Assembly: GCF_002119805.1 (NCBI RefSeq)
Contig: NZ_CP021059.1
Span: forward strand, 248,001 to 312,000
Length of the DNA: 64,000 bases
Direction: 5' to 3'
Source of the DNA: Macrococcoides canis
GTDB lineage: Bacteria; Bacillota; Bacilli; Staphylococcales; Staphylococcaceae
Shown here: positions 20,027 to 28,770 of the stretch, piece after piece
Numbering within the stretch: the first letter of the stretch is position 1
Layout: the number at the start of each line of letters is the position of its first letter
The notes under the pieces: model-generated
Databases searched by the model: none
What the model was told of the DNA's origin: nothing
Seen by the model: the letters and a program-made list of their open reading frames with translations, nothing else
Program-made: the position numbers and the translations under genes

Positions 20027-20860
20027 ATGAAAATCTCAGCAAAATCGATTTTCTTCGTTATACTAGGTTCATTAATTTTCTCTCTTGCAGTGAATGTATT
20101 TATTATTCCTGCAAATTTGGGTGAAGGCGGCGTAACTGGGATGTCATTGATTTTCCTTTATAAGTTTGGTTGGTCACCTGCAATTACGACGTTGATCATG
20201 AATATTGTCTTGCTTATTGTAGGCTTTAAATTTCTATCTAAACGTTCGATGATTTTAACGATTATCTCTATTATTTCTCTTTCTGTATTTTTAAAGCTTA
20301 CAGAACCTTTACAGCTTCATCTTAAAGAAGTACTTGTAAGTACAATCTTTGGAGGCTTCTTAGTTGGTGTAGGAATTGGAATGATTGTTCTCGTTGGTGG
20401 TACAACTGCAGGAACGACAATCTTAGCGAGAATTGCTCATAAATATCTGGATGTAAATACTTCATATGCGCTATTGTTCTTTGATTTAATCGTTGTGGCA
20501 TTATCACTAACCGTTATTCCGGTAGAACGTGCGTTATTAACTGTGCTTAGCTTATATATCGGTACAAAGGCGATGGATGTAATGATTGAAGGGTTAAATC
20601 CGAAGAAGGCCATTACAATTATCTCTCAAAACCCAGACCCAATAGCGAAGATGCTGGATGAAGATATCGGTCGTGGTGTTACGATTTTAAATGGTCGTGG
20701 TTATTACTCTAAAAGAGAGACAGACGTGCTGTACTGTGTAATCAATAAACTGCAATTAACACGTACGAAACGTATGATCAAGAAAATTGACGAACAAGCA
20801 TTTGTAGTGGTCCATGATGTACGAGATGTACTGGGTAATGGATTTATGACAGAAGATTAA
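20027..20860 (+). CDS. YitT-family membrane protein
   Basis: A 277-residue protein with about five N-terminal membrane segments (YitT/DUF161) and a soluble C-terminal DUF2179 domain starting near AITIISQNPDPIAKMLDEDIGRG. The family is common in Firmicutes; no reaction is established to my knowledge. ATG 20027 follows AAAGGAGGATATAT; the open frame extends nine codons upstream with no SD. It sits alone between the ldh terminator and a structured repeat that begins 4 bases after its stop. Confidence 0.8.
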   Translation: MKISAKSIFFVILGSLIFSLAVNVFIIPANLGEGGVTGMSLIFLYKFGWSPAITTLIMNIVLLIVGFKFLSKRSMILTIISIISLSVFLKLTEPLQLHLKEVLVSTIFGGFLVGVGIGMIVLVGGTTAGTTILARIAHKYLDVNTSYALLFFDLIVVALSLTVIPVERALLTVLSLYIGTKAMDVMIEGLNPKKAITIISQNPDPIAKMLDEDIGRGVTILNGRGYYSKRETDVLYCVINKLQLTRTKRMIKKIDEQAFVVVHDVRDVLGNGFMTED

Positions 20861-20863
20861 TCG

Positions 20864-21028
20864 AAGAGACTGTGGCAGAATTGTTCTGCCACAAGCAAAA
20901 ACCGGACAAAACTAATAAATCTTTCTTGGATTTATAGTTTTGTCCGGTTTTTTGTCATAGTGGCAACTTCTGTTCCACTGTTTAAGCTGTTAAACAGAAG
21001 AGGGCTGAGACTTATGTCTCTAGCTCTT
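20864..21028 (+). repeat. Structured intergenic repeat, copy 1 (diverged)
   Basis: A 165-base element starting 4 bases after the yitT stop. The outer arms AAGAGACT (20864-20871) and AGCTCTT (21022-21028) pair with one bulge. Inside are TGTGGCAGAA/TTCTGCCACA, a long stem with AACCGGACAAAACTA against TAGTTTTGTCCGGTT, a GTTTAA/TTAAAC hairpin and a GAGAC/GTCTC hairpin. The same layout occurs at 40748 and 54765. It lies between convergent genes. Confidence 0.85.
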
Positions 21029-21080
21029 ATTTATATCATGAAACTAATTTTATGTGCATTCATCATTCTGAATTGAGTGC

Positions 21081-22121
21081 TTAGTTTAAAGGCGAATCTG
21101 AATAGATGTAAGCGTCTCTTATATTCTTATTTTCTTCTTCAAACAAGGCATTGTGACTTGAGACGATGCCATATTTTTCAGCAGATGGATCGATATATGA
21201 TTTGATCTTGTTGACGGCGATTGCAGCATCGTGAAAACAACCGGCGATGAGATTCACCTTTGCATCATGTTTCAATATATCGCCTATAGCATAAACACCT
21301 TCAACATTCGTACTGCCATCCGCATTGCCGGCGATATAGAAATTATCTGCACGCTGAAGCTGTATATCGCTTTTATCAAGCAATTCAGAATCCATATGAA
21401 AACCATGATTGATAATGATTTCGTCGACCTTTAAAGTATATACAGTATTATCTTGTTTTTTGATGACTGCTGAAGTGATATAGTCATCTTGTGCATTGAA
21501 TGAATCAATCCATTGGTTGTTAAGTTTAATGACGCCAAGTGAATCTAGTTGATTGACCATTTCTTCATGCCCTTTGAAATCTTCTTTACGGCAAATGATG
21601 TGAACGCTTTTTGCATAAGGTGCTAAATCTCTCGCCCAGTCTATTGCAGTATTCCCTCCGCCAGATATGAGGATATCCTTATCCTTAAATCTTTTCAGAG
21701 AAGGGACGACATAATGAAGATTATTAATTTCAAATCTTTCTGCATCCTGAATCTCTAATTTTATCGGGTTGATTATACCTGAGCCGATTGCGATTATAAC
21801 AGTACGAGAAAAATAAGAGTGCTTATTAGTGATAACTTCGAATGAATGGTCATGATGTTTTTTAATATTGATTACCTTTTCGTTGAGATGCACTTCAGGA
21901 TGAAAGGTCTGACCTTGAGTTACCAGATCCTTCATTATTAATGCAGCTGGTTTAGGTGTTGTCGCACCGATATCCCAGACAATCTTTTCTGGATAAAGGT
22001 TAAGTTTACCTCCAAGCTTGTCGTTATATTCTATAATTCGGACTTTGAGGCCTCTTAATCCTGCATAAAAACTGGCATATAATCCAGCAGGACCGCCACC
22101 GATTATGGTTACATCTTTCAT
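21081..22121 (-). CDS. Ferredoxin--NADP reductase-type flavoprotein (IruO-like)
   Basis: A 346-residue pyridine-nucleotide oxidoreductase of the thioredoxin-reductase fold without a CxxC redox pair. The FAD motif GGGPAGLYASF is at the N-terminus, the NADPH motif SGGGNTAIDWA is in the middle, and the C-terminal FAD segment is EGVYAIGDI. This matches ferredoxin/flavodoxin-NADP reductases such as YumC and staphylococcal IruO. ATG 22121 (MKDVTIIGGGP) follows AAAGGAATT. It is divergent from fhuCBG with a Fur box between, so a role in iron release from siderophores or haem is likely; the electron acceptor is inferred, not seen. Confidence 0.82.
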   Translation of the reverse strand: MKDVTIIGGGPAGLYASFYAGLRGLKVRIIEYNDKLGGKLNLYPEKIVWDIGATTPKPAALIMKDLVTQGQTFHPEVHLNEKVINIKKHHDHSFEVITNKHSYFSRTVIIAIGSGIINPIKLEIQDAERFEINNLHYVVPSLKRFKDKDILISGGGNTAIDWARDLAPYAKSVHIICRKEDFKGHEEMVNQLDSLGVIKLNNQWIDSFNAQDDYITSAVIKKQDNTVYTLKVDEIIINHGFHMDSELLDKSDIQLQRADNFYIAGNADGSTNVEGVYAIGDILKHDAKVNLIAGCFHDAAIAVNKIKSYIDPSAEKYGIVSSHNALFEEENKNIRDAYIYSDSPLN

Positions 22122-22183
22122 ATGTTTCAATTCCTTTCCGCTCAACCTTGCTATAATAAGTATTATACATTAAAATTATCAAT

Positions 22184-22202
22184 ATTGATAATCATTATCA
22201 AT
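22184..22202. promoter_or_regulatory. Fur box between reductase and fhuCBG
   Basis: ATTGATAATCATTATCAAT is a perfect 19-bp palindrome containing the 7-1-7 Fur core TGATAAT-C-ATTATCA. It lies 28 bases before fhuC and 63 bases before the divergent reductase, whose minus-strand promoter region includes TATAAT at 22161-22176. One operator can shut off both units when iron is plentiful. Confidence 0.9.
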
Positions 22203-22229
22203 TAATGATGATAAAGAAAGTAGGATACC

Positions 22230-23051
22230 ATGAGTAGATTACAAGGTAGCAAAGTGACAATTAGTTATGGAGATAAAGATATCGTAAAATCACTGGATAT
22301 TTCAATTCCGGATCATAAAGTTACATCAATCATCGGTCCGAATGGATGTGGTAAATCTACATTGCTTAAAGGTTTATCGCGTATATTATCAGTGAAAACA
22401 GGTGAAATTATACTCGACGGAAAAAGTATTCATCAGCAATCGACTAAAGAAGTGGCTAAGAAAATCGCAGTACTCCCACAGTCTCCAGATGTTTCAGATG
22501 GTCTAAGTGTTGAGGAGCTTGTAAGTTATGGCAGATTCCCTTATCAAAAAGGATTCGGTCGTCTGACAGCTGAAGATAAGAAGGAAATTGACTGGGCACT
22601 TCGTGTGACTGGAACGTGGGACTATAAAATGCGTAATGTAAATGATTTGTCTGGCGGTCAGAGACAGCGTGTTTGGATTGCTATGGCATTAGCACAAAAG
22701 ACGGATATTATCTTTCTTGATGAACCTACAACTTACCTGGACATTTCACATCAGCTTGAAATACTGGAACTTGTACAGACATTGAATCGAGAAGAAGGAT
22801 GCACAATTGTTATGGTACTGCACGATATTAATCAGGCAATTCGCTTTTCTGATCATTTAATTGCAATGAGAGATGGTGAGATTATTAAAGAAGGCGCGCC
22901 AGAAGAAGTTCTGACGAAAGATATATTGGCGAAAGTGTTTAATATAGATGCGGAATTATCTAAGGATCCACGTAATGGTAAACCAATGCTTGTGACTTAT
23001 GATTTATTATGCAGACATTATGTGAAAGATGCAGATGAAAATTATGAATAG
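22230..23051 (+). CDS. fhuC: Ferric hydroxamate ABC transporter ATPase FhuC
   Basis: A 273-residue ATPase: Walker A GPNGCGKST, signature LSGGQRQRVWIA, Walker B IIFLDEPTTYLD, switch histidine in VLHDINQA. The FepC/FhuC pattern serves siderophore import. In staphylococci FhuC also powers staphyloferrin uptake by other permeases. GTAGGATA lies before the ATG. It overlaps fhuB by 23 bases if ATG 23029 is used. Iron control is by the Fur box just upstream. Confidence 0.92.
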   Translation: MSRLQGSKVTISYGDKDIVKSLDISIPDHKVTSIIGPNGCGKSTLLKGLSRILSVKTGEIILDGKSIHQQSTKEVAKKIAVLPQSPDVSDGLSVEELVSYGRFPYQKGFGRLTAEDKKEIDWALRVTGTWDYKMRNVNDLSGGQRQRVWIAMALAQKTDIIFLDEPTTYLDISHQLEILELVQTLNREEGCTIVMVLHDINQAIRFSDHLIAMRDGEIIKEGAPEEVLTKDILAKVFNIDAELSKDPRNGKPMLVTYDLLCRHYVKDADENYE

Positions 23052-24039
23052 AAGTTACCTCTTCAAAAATTATTTTTACTCAGGACTTTTATTAATGATT
23101 ATTTTTTTACTTATTACGTTGATGTTATCTTTTATGTTAGGTTCAGAAAATTATAGTCTGCAACAAGTTGTTCAAGCTATCTTTCATTATAACAATAACG
23201 AAGTTCATAATATCATCCGTGAAATTCGAATGCCACGCGAAGTCGCAGCAATGCTGGTCGGAATGAGTCTTGCTTGCAGTGGTGCAGTAATGCAGGGAAT
23301 AACTAGAAACCCCCTTGCAGATCCGGCGCTTATCGGGTTGAACGCCGGAGCATTGTTATTTATCAGTATTGTATTTGCAATAGTACCTGATGTGAACTTT
23401 ATGATGATCATGTTATCAGGTTTTATAGGTGCGATTGTTGGGGGAACAATCGTGCTTATGCTAGGCAATTCGAAACGTGGTGGATTTAACACAATGAAGA
23501 TAATACTCGCAGGTGCAGCAGTGAGTACATTAATGACCGCACTTGCACAAGGAGTTTCGATATATTTCAAAACGAACCAAAGCAATTTATTATGGACAAG
23601 TGGCGGTGTAACGGGAACAACGTGGCAGCATATACTGTATGCAGCACCGGTTATTTTGATTGCACTGATGTTACTATTTATCTTTAGCAGACAGCTTACA
23701 ATATTAAGTGTAGGAGATGAGATGGCTGCAGGATTAGGCGTAGATACTTCAAAGACGAGAGTGTTATTCTCAGTGCTCACGATGATACTTGCGGGTGTTG
23801 CCGTTGCGCTAGTTGGGTCCCTCGCTTTTGTCGGACTAATGGTGCCTCATATCGCCAGAATGCTTGTAGGTATTGATTACAGAAAGCTGTTACCATTTAC
23901 AACGATACTAGGCGGAATCTTCGTAGTTTGGGCGGATATTATCGCACGTCAGACGGGTGAGTCACCTATAGGCGCGATTGTATCGATTATTGGTGTTCCG
24001 TTCTTTATATATCTTGTAAGAAAGGATGGAACGATGTGA
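23029..24039 (+). CDS. fhuB: Ferric hydroxamate ABC transporter permease FhuB
   Basis: A 336-residue FecCD-family permease with about 9-10 helices, including MPREVAAMLVGMSLACSGAVMQG and GLMVPHIARMLVG, the coupling region for the ATPase. It imports Fe(III)-hydroxamate siderophores with FhuG and FhuC. Three starts are possible (ATG 23029, 23035, 23044) and none has a clear SD; coupling to fhuC is likely. It overlaps fhuG by 4 bases (GTGA). No substrate-binding lipoprotein (FhuD) is encoded in the window. Confidence 0.9.
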   Translation: MQMKIMNRSYLFKNYFYSGLLLMIIFLLITLMLSFMLGSENYSLQQVVQAIFHYNNNEVHNIIREIRMPREVAAMLVGMSLACSGAVMQGITRNPLADPALIGLNAGALLFISIVFAIVPDVNFMMIMLSGFIGAIVGGTIVLMLGNSKRGGFNTMKIILAGAAVSTLMTALAQGVSIYFKTNQSNLLWTSGGVTGTTWQHILYAAPVILIALMLLFIFSRQLTILSVGDEMAAGLGVDTSKTRVLFSVLTMILAGVAVALVGSLAFVGLMVPHIARMLVGIDYRKLLPFTTILGGIFVVWADIIARQTGESPIGAIVSIIGVPFFIYLVRKDGTM

Positions 24040-25043
24040 AAATAAATAAGGTAACAAGACAGTGGCTAGTAATGGTCGCCCTTATAATAGTGTTGTTTAT
24101 TGTGGTAATCATCAGTATGACAACAGGCGATTTTAAAATGTCTCCTGTCACTTTTTTACGTACATTATTTGGAGCTGGCGCTGAAACTGAAACAATGATT
24201 CTCTATGAATTTCGATTGCCGAGATTACTCATTACGATAATGGGAGGCGTTGCACTTGCATTAAGCGGTGCTATTTTGCAAAGTATTACAAAGAATCCAC
24301 TTGCAGATCCAGGGATAATGGGTATCAATGCAGGGAGTGGTTTCTTCATTGCGCTATTGATGATATTTATCCCTGTAGATAGTAGCAACTTTATTTATGT
24401 GTTACCCCTTTTTAGTATGATTGGGGCTTTAATTACGATTGGTGTAGTGCTTAAACTCAGTTATGACAAGAAGATGGGCATTAATCCAGTAAAGATGATT
24501 CTTGTAGGGATCGGTCTCTCAACTGCTCTGAGTGGCGCAATGATGATGTTGACTACAACTTTTAATAAAGAAGATGTAGAGTTTATTTCAAAATGGCTTG
24601 GCGGAGAGATATGGGGAGATAGCTGGCCATTTGTAATCATGCTAGGATTAGTGCTGTTGATTTCTCTTCCATACATTATGCAAAAACTAACGGTGCTCAA
24701 TATATTGAATACTCATGATCATGTAGCGACAGGAGTTGGGGTCGATTTATCGGTGGAGCGTCGCAATGCCGTGATTATTTCAGTCTTATTATGTGCTGGA
24801 GCTGTGTCTGTATGTGGAAGTATTGCATTTGTAGGCTTAATAAGCCCGCACATCGCACGACAACTTGTCGGTGCAAGACATGAACGTTTCATCCCTGTGA
24901 CAATCGTGATTGGTGCAATATTGCTCAGCTTTGCAGATATGGTGGGTCGCCTTCTCGTGTCTCCTGCAGGTATACCCGCGGGTATACTTGTAAGCATTAT
25001 AGGAGCGCCATATTTCCTTTATTTAATGAGAAAGAATCTATAA
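24036..25043 (+). CDS. fhuG: Ferric hydroxamate ABC transporter permease FhuG
   Basis: A second FecCD-family permease, 335 residues, with LPRLLITIMGGVALALSGAILQ and the coupling loop GLISPHIARQLVG. It forms the heterodimeric channel with FhuB. The start is GTG 24036, overlapping the fhuB stop, with AAAGGA upstream. It is the last gene of the Fur-controlled unit; no strong terminator is obvious before the GTPase gene 97 bases later, so some read-through is possible. Confidence 0.9.
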   Translation: MKINKVTRQWLVMVALIIVLFIVVIISMTTGDFKMSPVTFLRTLFGAGAETETMILYEFRLPRLLITIMGGVALALSGAILQSITKNPLADPGIMGINAGSGFFIALLMIFIPVDSSNFIYVLPLFSMIGALITIGVVLKLSYDKKMGINPVKMILVGIGLSTALSGAMMMLTTTFNKEDVEFISKWLGGEIWGDSWPFVIMLGLVLLISLPYIMQKLTVLNILNTHDHVATGVGVDLSVERRNAVIISVLLCAGAVSVCGSIAFVGLISPHIARQLVGARHERFIPVTIVIGAILLSFADMVGRLLVSPAGIPAGILVSIIGAPYFLYLMRKNL

Positions 25044-25140
25044 TATCCACTAAAGTTCTATATTATAAAATATTATATTGATGCATAATATATTGTACAA
25101 AAGGGAATGTGTATTAAAAGAATGAACTGGAGTGGGTATA

Positions 25141-26190
25141 ATGGACAAGCATCCGTTAATAAAGGCGTATACGACTTTTGTGAGAAATAGGTCATACGAT
25201 AAGATTGGAGTTATTGGTCAACCTGATGCAGGAAAAAGTGCGCTCATTAATTTGCTTTGTGAGAGTAAGGCATACATCTCTGTTCAAACAGATGCCACGC
25301 TTGATACTAAAGCATATGCTTATAATGATTATGGCTACCTCGTAGATTTTCCGGGTGTCGGCACGGAAGTTATGACTGTAAAAAAATATAAAAAAATTAT
25401 TCAGAACTTAAATATTAATCATTATCTCTATGTGTTCTCGAGTAAAATAAAAGCAGTGGATATAGAAATCATTAAATATTTAGTGAAACAAGGTAAAGAC
25501 ATCACTTTTATATACAATAAGGTAGATACATTAATCGATGTACAAGGTGAAGATAGTAAGCATACATTAATTCGTGATAAAGATGTAGAACTTCAGGTGA
25601 CGATGAAAGAAATAATGAATAAACAGCAGTCTTATATATTTACAAGTGTAGTAGATAAAACAGGAATTGATACGTTAAAGCATGTGCTGGACGAAATTTT
25701 TAAGGCTGAAGAAGCATTATTTATCAGTCGATATCAAGATGATAAATATAAAGAAAGCTATTTAAATTATAAGGTCCACTCCGCATTCCCGAAATTGTTT
25801 ACTCCAAGTTTTAAAACAATCATTATGAAAGAGCACTATAAATCATTAGAACGCACGATAATGAGTCATTTTAAAATACAAGAAGATGACATCATCGAAC
25901 ATGTACAAAAATGGATTACAATTCAAGGGTTTATCGATGAATTTGAACAGCAAAACTCGGATAAGAAAATGAGTAATGTGATGGAGCTTACTAAAATCGT
26001 GCAGCTTTTAAGAACTTCCTTTAAAATAAAAAGTGTTAATCCGGTTTCGATGGTCGCTTCATCTATACTAGAAGTTGGAATGAGCAATGCATTTCCAGTA
26101 CTTCAGGCAATCAGTAAGTATATGAATGAAATTCGTCAGATTGCTGATGATATGATTGTTGAAGATCAGAAACTTTATACACAACAATAG
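25141..26190 (+). CDS. Dynamin/IRG-like GTPase of unknown function
   Basis: A 349-residue protein with a clear G domain: G1 GQPDAGKS at 26-33, G3 DFPG at 69-72, G4 NKVD at 126-129 and a plausible G5 near TSVVDKTG. The run from DFPGVGTE through HYLYVFSS to FIYNKVD resembles immunity-related GTPases more than Era or TrmE. The C-terminal half is helical with a weakly hydrophobic segment near NPVSMVASSILEVGMSNAF that may touch membrane. ATG 25141 follows GGAGTGG. A GH13 glucosidase starts 12 bases after it, implying one transcript. Function unknown. Confidence 0.7.
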   Translation: MDKHPLIKAYTTFVRNRSYDKIGVIGQPDAGKSALINLLCESKAYISVQTDATLDTKAYAYNDYGYLVDFPGVGTEVMTVKKYKKIIQNLNINHYLYVFSSKIKAVDIEIIKYLVKQGKDITFIYNKVDTLIDVQGEDSKHTLIRDKDVELQVTMKEIMNKQQSYIFTSVVDKTGIDTLKHVLDEIFKAEEALFISRYQDDKYKESYLNYKVHSAFPKLFTPSFKTIIMKEHYKSLERTIMSHFKIQEDDIIEHVQKWITIQGFIDEFEQQNSDKKMSNVMELTKIVQLLRTSFKIKSVNPVSMVASSILEVGMSNAFPVLQAISKYMNEIRQIADDMIVEDQKLYTQQ

Positions 26191-26202
26191 GAGGGTATCA
26201 TT

Positions 26203-27876
26203 TTGCACACTAGAAAATGGTGGAAAGAAGCGGTCTGTTATCAAATTTATCCAAGAAGCTTTAAGGATTCCAATGGTGATGGTATTGGTGATATTAATGG
26301 TATTACTGAGAAGCTCGATTATTTAAAGGATCTAGGTATCGATGTCATATGGGTGAGTCCGATATTTGAGTCTCCTAATGATGATAATGGTTATGATATT
26401 AGTGATTATCAGGAGATTATGCGAGATTTCGGGACGATGGAAGACTTTGATCGCTTGCTTTATGAAGTACATGCAAGAGATATGAAATTGATTCTAGATC
26501 TTGTAATTAATCATACAAGTGATGAACATAGCTGGTTTGTTGAAGCTAAGAAGAGTAAAGATAATGAATTTCGTGACTGGTATATTTGGAAAGATGGCAA
26601 TGGCGATAAAGAACCTAACAACTGGGCTAGTATATTCGAAGGTTCAGCATGGGAATACGATGCAACATCAAATCAATACTACATGCATGTATTCAGTAGA
26701 AAACAACCGGATTTAAACTGGGAAAATGAAAACATGCGCCAAGCGATATATAATATGGTGAACTGGTGGCTGGACAAAGGCATCGATGGATTTAGAGTAG
26801 ATGCAATTAGCCATATTAAGAAAAGCTTTGATAAAGGTGATTTACCTGGAGCAGATAAGCTCGGCTATGCAGAATCTTTCGAAGGACATATGAATCAACC
26901 AGGCATTCAAAAACACTTGCAAGAGCTTAAAGAAAATACGTTTGATAAATATGACATTATGACCGTTGGTGAAGCGAACGGTGTGACAATTGAAGACTCA
27001 GATGAGTGGGTCGGTGAAGAGAATGGCAAATTCAATATGGTCTTTCAGTTTGAACATTTAAATCTATGGGACCATAACGTAGGTAAGAGCTTTGATATTA
27101 AAGGATATAAAGATGTCCTTAACAGCTGGCAAAAAGGTCTTGAGAATAAAGGATGGAATGCACTATTTATAGAAAATCATGATCGTCAGCGTGTATCCTC
27201 TACGTGGGGAGATGATGAAGAATATTGGTACGAAAGTTCAACAAGTCATGCGGTTGTTTATTTCTTGCAGCAAGGCACACCATTTATATATCAAGGACAA
27301 GAAATTGGTATGACAAACTACCCGTTTGAAGATATTATGGATTTTGATGATGTGCATGCGAAGAATATTTATAATCAGGAACTTAAAAAAGGCGCATCTA
27401 AAGAAGAAGTGCTTGAGATGCTAAGACGTATCTCAAGAGATAATACAAGAACACCAATGCAATGGGATGATACGAAAAATGCTGGATTTACAAAAGGTAC
27501 GCCGTGGCTTAAAGTGAATCCTAATTTTGAAGATATCAATGTATTTAAGCAGGAGAAAGATGAAAATTCAATCTTAAATTTCTATAAACGACTAATTCAA
27601 CTTAAGAAAAATCATCTTACATTGACATATGGGACTTTTGATTTAATCTACCCTGAAGATTCTAAAGTGTTTGCATACACGAGAACATACGAGGGAGATC
27701 AGTTTGTTATTATTGGAAATTTAAGTCATGATAAAGTAACATTAAAGAAAGACGAATCACTCGATATCAATGATGAAGCACTTGTGCTCTACAACTACCA
27801 GAAAGAAGAAAGATCCGAAGATATATTTACATTACAACCTTTTGAAGCACGTATATACCATATTGATAACAGGTAA
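26203..27876 (+). CDS. GH13 alpha-glucosidase (oligo-1,6-glucosidase type)
   Basis: A 557-residue cytoplasmic glycoside hydrolase opening with WWKEAVCYQIYPRSF. Catalytic residues are visible: nucleophile D200 in GFRVDAISH, acid/base E257 in VGEANG and D327 in ENHDRQ. The family hydrolyses isomaltose-type oligosaccharides, maltose, sucrose or trehalose-6-phosphate; no phosphotransferase or trehalose regulator is adjacent, so I favour oligosaccharide hydrolysis. The start is TTG 26203 with AGGAGGG at good spacing. It follows the IRG-like GTPase by 12 bases, an odd pairing. Confidence 0.87.
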   Translation: MHTRKWWKEAVCYQIYPRSFKDSNGDGIGDINGITEKLDYLKDLGIDVIWVSPIFESPNDDNGYDISDYQEIMRDFGTMEDFDRLLYEVHARDMKLILDLVINHTSDEHSWFVEAKKSKDNEFRDWYIWKDGNGDKEPNNWASIFEGSAWEYDATSNQYYMHVFSRKQPDLNWENENMRQAIYNMVNWWLDKGIDGFRVDAISHIKKSFDKGDLPGADKLGYAESFEGHMNQPGIQKHLQELKENTFDKYDIMTVGEANGVTIEDSDEWVGEENGKFNMVFQFEHLNLWDHNVGKSFDIKGYKDVLNSWQKGLENKGWNALFIENHDRQRVSSTWGDDEEYWYESSTSHAVVYFLQQGTPFIYQGQEIGMTNYPFEDIMDFDDVHAKNIYNQELKKGASKEEVLEMLRRISRDNTRTPMQWDDTKNAGFTKGTPWLKVNPNFEDINVFKQEKDENSILNFYKRLIQLKKNHLTLTYGTFDLIYPEDSKVFAYTRTYEGDQFVIIGNLSHDKVTLKKDESLDINDEALVLYNYQKEERSEDIFTLQPFEARIYHIDNR

Positions 27877-27903
27877 CGCAATAGCGTTGCCTGTTATTTT
27901 TAT
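27866..27903 (+). terminator. Terminator of the glucosidase gene
   Basis: ATAACAGGTAACGC (27866-27879) pairs with GCGTTGCCTGTTAT (27884-27897), with one G-T pair, a 4-base loop and trailing T. The stop codon lies within the left arm. Confidence 0.85.
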
Positions 27904-27953
27904 ATTCTATAGTTTGATATAATTAACTTATTAAAATAGCGGGGGATATACAT

Positions 27954-28652
27954 ATGGTGAAATTAGAAAGAAAGAAATTATATGAAGAGATTGCAGAAAT
28001 AATTACCGAGAAGATAAAGAGCGGGGAATACAGTCAAGGGGATAAGTTGCCGTCAATTCAAGCATTATCTAAAGAATATGGTGTTGGACAGGCATCTATT
28101 CGTGAAGCGCTTAATGCATTACGTGTAATCGGCCTGCTGGAAATAAAGCATGGTGAGGGTACATTTGTCAAAGCGATTGAAGTTTCAACGTATACACCCG
28201 AAATGGCGCTATATGACAAAGAAGACATTAAAGATTTACTTGAAGTGCGTAAAGTGCTGGAAATCGGATCGGTCAGAGCAGCTGCGAAATATAGAAATGA
28301 ACAGCAGTTGGAAACAATATACAATGCATTAAAACAAATGGAACAAGCAATGAACAACAAGGAAATAGGCGAGGAGAGCGATTTAAATTTTCATCTTTCT
28401 ATTGCAGAAGCTTCTAATAACAAATTGTTAAAGCATATGTTAATAGAAGTCTCAGATAAGATTAAGACGGTGATGAAAGAAACGAGACAAATTTGGTTAT
28501 TTAATGAAGAAAAATCAATCGAGAAACTTTTTAATGAGCACACAGAAATATTTCTAGCTATAAAAAATGGAGATATTAAACTTTCTGAGAAAAAAATGCT
28601 TAAACACCTGGAAGATGTGGAAGAAGTATTAATAGAGCATTATAAAATATAA
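27954..28652 (+). CDS. lutR: GntR/FadR-type regulator, probably LutR
   Basis: A 232-residue regulator. The N-terminal winged helix (about 1-75) includes DKLPSIQALSKEYGVGQASIREALNAL and GEGTFV; an all-helical FCD ligand domain follows (VRKVLEIGSVRAAAK, ending before residue 230). FCD regulators commonly bind organic acids. GGGGGA precedes the ATG. It stands directly before lutABC in the same direction, as a lactate-responsive repressor would; a palindrome at 28708-28722 is the candidate operator. The name is inferred from context. Confidence 0.8.
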   Translation: MVKLERKKLYEEIAEIITEKIKSGEYSQGDKLPSIQALSKEYGVGQASIREALNALRVIGLLEIKHGEGTFVKAIEVSTYTPEMALYDKEDIKDLLEVRKVLEIGSVRAAAKYRNEQQLETIYNALKQMEQAMNNKEIGEESDLNFHLSIAEASNNKLLKHMLIEVSDKIKTVMKETRQIWLFNEEKSIEKLFNEHTEIFLAIKNGDIKLSEKKMLKHLEDVEEVLIEHYKI

Positions 28653-28661
28653 TTTTGTCAC

Positions 28662-28722
28662 TTGCATTTAGAAAATTGTTGAAATAGAATAGAACTATTG
28701 GTCACCGAGTCATATGATGACT
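28662..28722 (+). promoter_or_regulatory. lutABC promoter with palindromic operator
   Basis: TTGCAT (28662-28667) and TAGAAT (28685-28690) are 17 bases apart. AGTCATATGATGACT at 28708-28722 is palindromic with 6-base arms, about 12 bases past the expected transcription start. A GntR-type repressor binding there would block early elongation or initiation. Confidence 0.6.
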
Positions 28723-28770
28723 GTTCGTTTTCAGTTATGGGCACACTGAAAAAAATTAGGGGGTATAACT

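Noticed and set aside
28722..28735. Possible cre site before lutABC (TGAAAACG on the minus strand)
   Set aside because: Only the left half fits; three fixed positions of the right half fail.
28722..28736. The 15-mer TGTTCGTTTTCAGTT occurs before lutA and again at 15686-15700 before the nupC-like gene
   Set aside because: A 15-base match within 64 kb of AT-rich DNA is expected by chance, and neither copy is a full cre site or palindrome.
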